DNA of 6,533 nucleotides from assembly GCA_027295555.1 (NCBI GenBank), contig JAPUKT010000429.1, forward strand, positions 1 to 6,533, read 5' to 3'. Under the pieces are notes generated by a model. That model ran no database searches. It was given only the letters and a program-made list of their open reading frames with translations, and was not told where the DNA came from. This DNA is from Deltaproteobacteria bacterium. Lineage in GTDB: Bacteria > Myxococcota_A > Polyangia > Polyangiales > Houyiibacteriaceae. Of the stretch, positions 5,969 through 6,533 are shown piece by piece. The position numbers and the translations under genes were made by a program. Numbering within the stretch: position 1 is the stretch's first letter; every line of letters starts with the position of its first letter.

Positions 5969-6533
5969 ACTCTCGCGTCTTGAGGACCCCAATGAGGTCC
6001 AACTTATCCAATCGCCGCCGAACGAGAAGCGCACTCAACACGGCGGAGACCAAGATGACCAAGATCGCGAACGCGTAGGTCTGCTGTGAGATCATCAGCG
6101 GGAGCCGGAACTGCTCGGGATCGGCTTGCCCCTCTGCCAACGCCTTCGCGCCAAAGGTCCCGAGCACCATGCCGACGGGTATGCCCAGGAACACCTGAAT
6201 GGCCTGCTCTCCAAGGAGGATTGCCGAGATGTCCCCACGTGTGAAGCCCAACACGCGAAGGGTGGCTAAGTCGCGACTTCGGATCGAGAGGCTCACACGG
6301 GCGTTGTTGTACACGACCGCAATGGCGATGGCTGTCGCAAAAAGCGTCAGAATCAAAGTGACTACTTTCATCGTCTGGGCGGTCTGATCCTCGAACTTTT
6401 CGAGCACGGTGCGCTTCCGAGAAATGCTCTGCACGCGTGGGATGTCGGTCAAGCGTGCCTGCAACTCGACTTCGTGCAGGGGGTCGACCCGCAGCAACGC
6501 GGTATTCGACGAGGGGCCCTCGCGAAGAATACG
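5967..6533 (-). CDS. FtsX-like ABC transporter permease, C-terminal part
   Basis: Inner-membrane permease of the FtsX/MacB class, which usually works with a separate ATPase and an HlyD-type adaptor. The gene enters from the right edge in frame, so only the last 188 residues are visible; a TTG at 6497 is an ordinary leucine codon, not a start. The visible part begins with periplasmic sequence (about 1-50, ...LQARLTDIPRVQSISRK), then a membrane segment (about 55-76), the conserved cytoplasmic block ARVSLSIRSRDLATLRVLGFT, a second segment (about 105-128, QAIQVFLGIPVGMVLG), a loop with DPEQFRLPL, a last segment (about 151-172) and the positively charged tail RRRLDKLDLIGVLKTRE. This is the normal C-terminal FtsX domain, intact to the TAA. 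An ATPase gene would be expected further upstream, outside the window. Confidence 0.9.
   Translation of the reverse strand, partial: RILREGPSSNTALLRVDPLHEVELQARLTDIPRVQSISRKRTVLEKFEDQTAQTMKVVTLILTLFATAIAIAVVYNNARVSLSIRSRDLATLRVLGFTRGDISAILLGEQAIQVFLGIPVGMVLGTFGAKALAEGQADPEQFRLPLMISQQTYAFAILVILVSAVLSALLVRRRLDKLDLIGVLKTRE

Noticed and set aside
5298..6089. Plus-strand open frame of 263 codons opposite the HlyD gene
   Set aside because: Low-complexity Ser/Ala/Arg/Thr composition, including a run of threonines that is just the reverse of the HlyD valine run; no domain seen.
1..6533. tRNA, rRNA, insertion sequence or prophage sequence
   Set aside because: No cloverleaf, rRNA motif, transposase or terminal inverted repeats were seen; all regions over 300 bases are accounted for by coding sequence.

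Overview
The window is GC-rich (roughly 60 % by eye) and gene-dense. It looks like chromosomal DNA of a Gram-negative bacterium: there is a periplasmic adaptor protein and an FtsX-type permease. The cysteine-rich exported-type protein and the overall style of the genes suggest Myxococcota or a related deltaproteobacterial lineage, but that placement is inference only.

Layout: a 5'-truncated cysteine-rich protein gene lies on the plus strand (2-721). Every other complete gene is on the minus strand, so those are read from the right-hand end of the window. In transcription order they are an FtsX-like ABC permease (C-terminal part only, 6533-5967), an HlyD/MacA-type membrane-fusion protein (5953-4745), a small MscS-family channel (4736-3882), a TetR-family regulator (3727-3035), egtB (3038-1743) and egtD (1736-741). 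The permease, HlyD and mscS genes are 13 and 8 bases apart, each with its Shine-Dalgarno overlapping the preceding stop codon, so they form one operon that probably begins with an ATPase gene outside the window. tetR, egtB and egtD form a second tight unit: tetR and egtB overlap by 4 bases (GTGA) and egtB and egtD are 6 bases apart.

The only sizeable intergenic gap is 3728-3881 (154 bases), and it carries most of the regulatory signal. A strong sigma70-type promoter faces tetR (-35 TTGACA, -10 TTTAAT). A perfect 13-base palindrome sits exactly in its spacer, and a near-copy lies 23 bases away over the expected transcription start. This is a typical layout for TetR autorepression and would place ergothioneine synthesis under the same switch. 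Further right in the gap are a third imperfect TGACCC palindrome, a 12-base tandem repeat, and what may be the broken start of a divergently transcribed secreted-protein gene: a good Shine-Dalgarno and ATG, followed one frame out by a textbook signal peptide that runs into the 3' end of mscS.

Function: EgtD trimethylates histidine to hercynine, and EgtB joins hercynine to a cysteine-type thiol to give the sulfoxide precursor of the antioxidant thiol-histidine ergothioneine. No egtA, egtC or egtE is visible. The upstream operon is an ABC-type efflux or lipid/peptide export system with an MscS-like partner. Whether it and the ergothioneine unit work together is open; they share only strand and adjacency.
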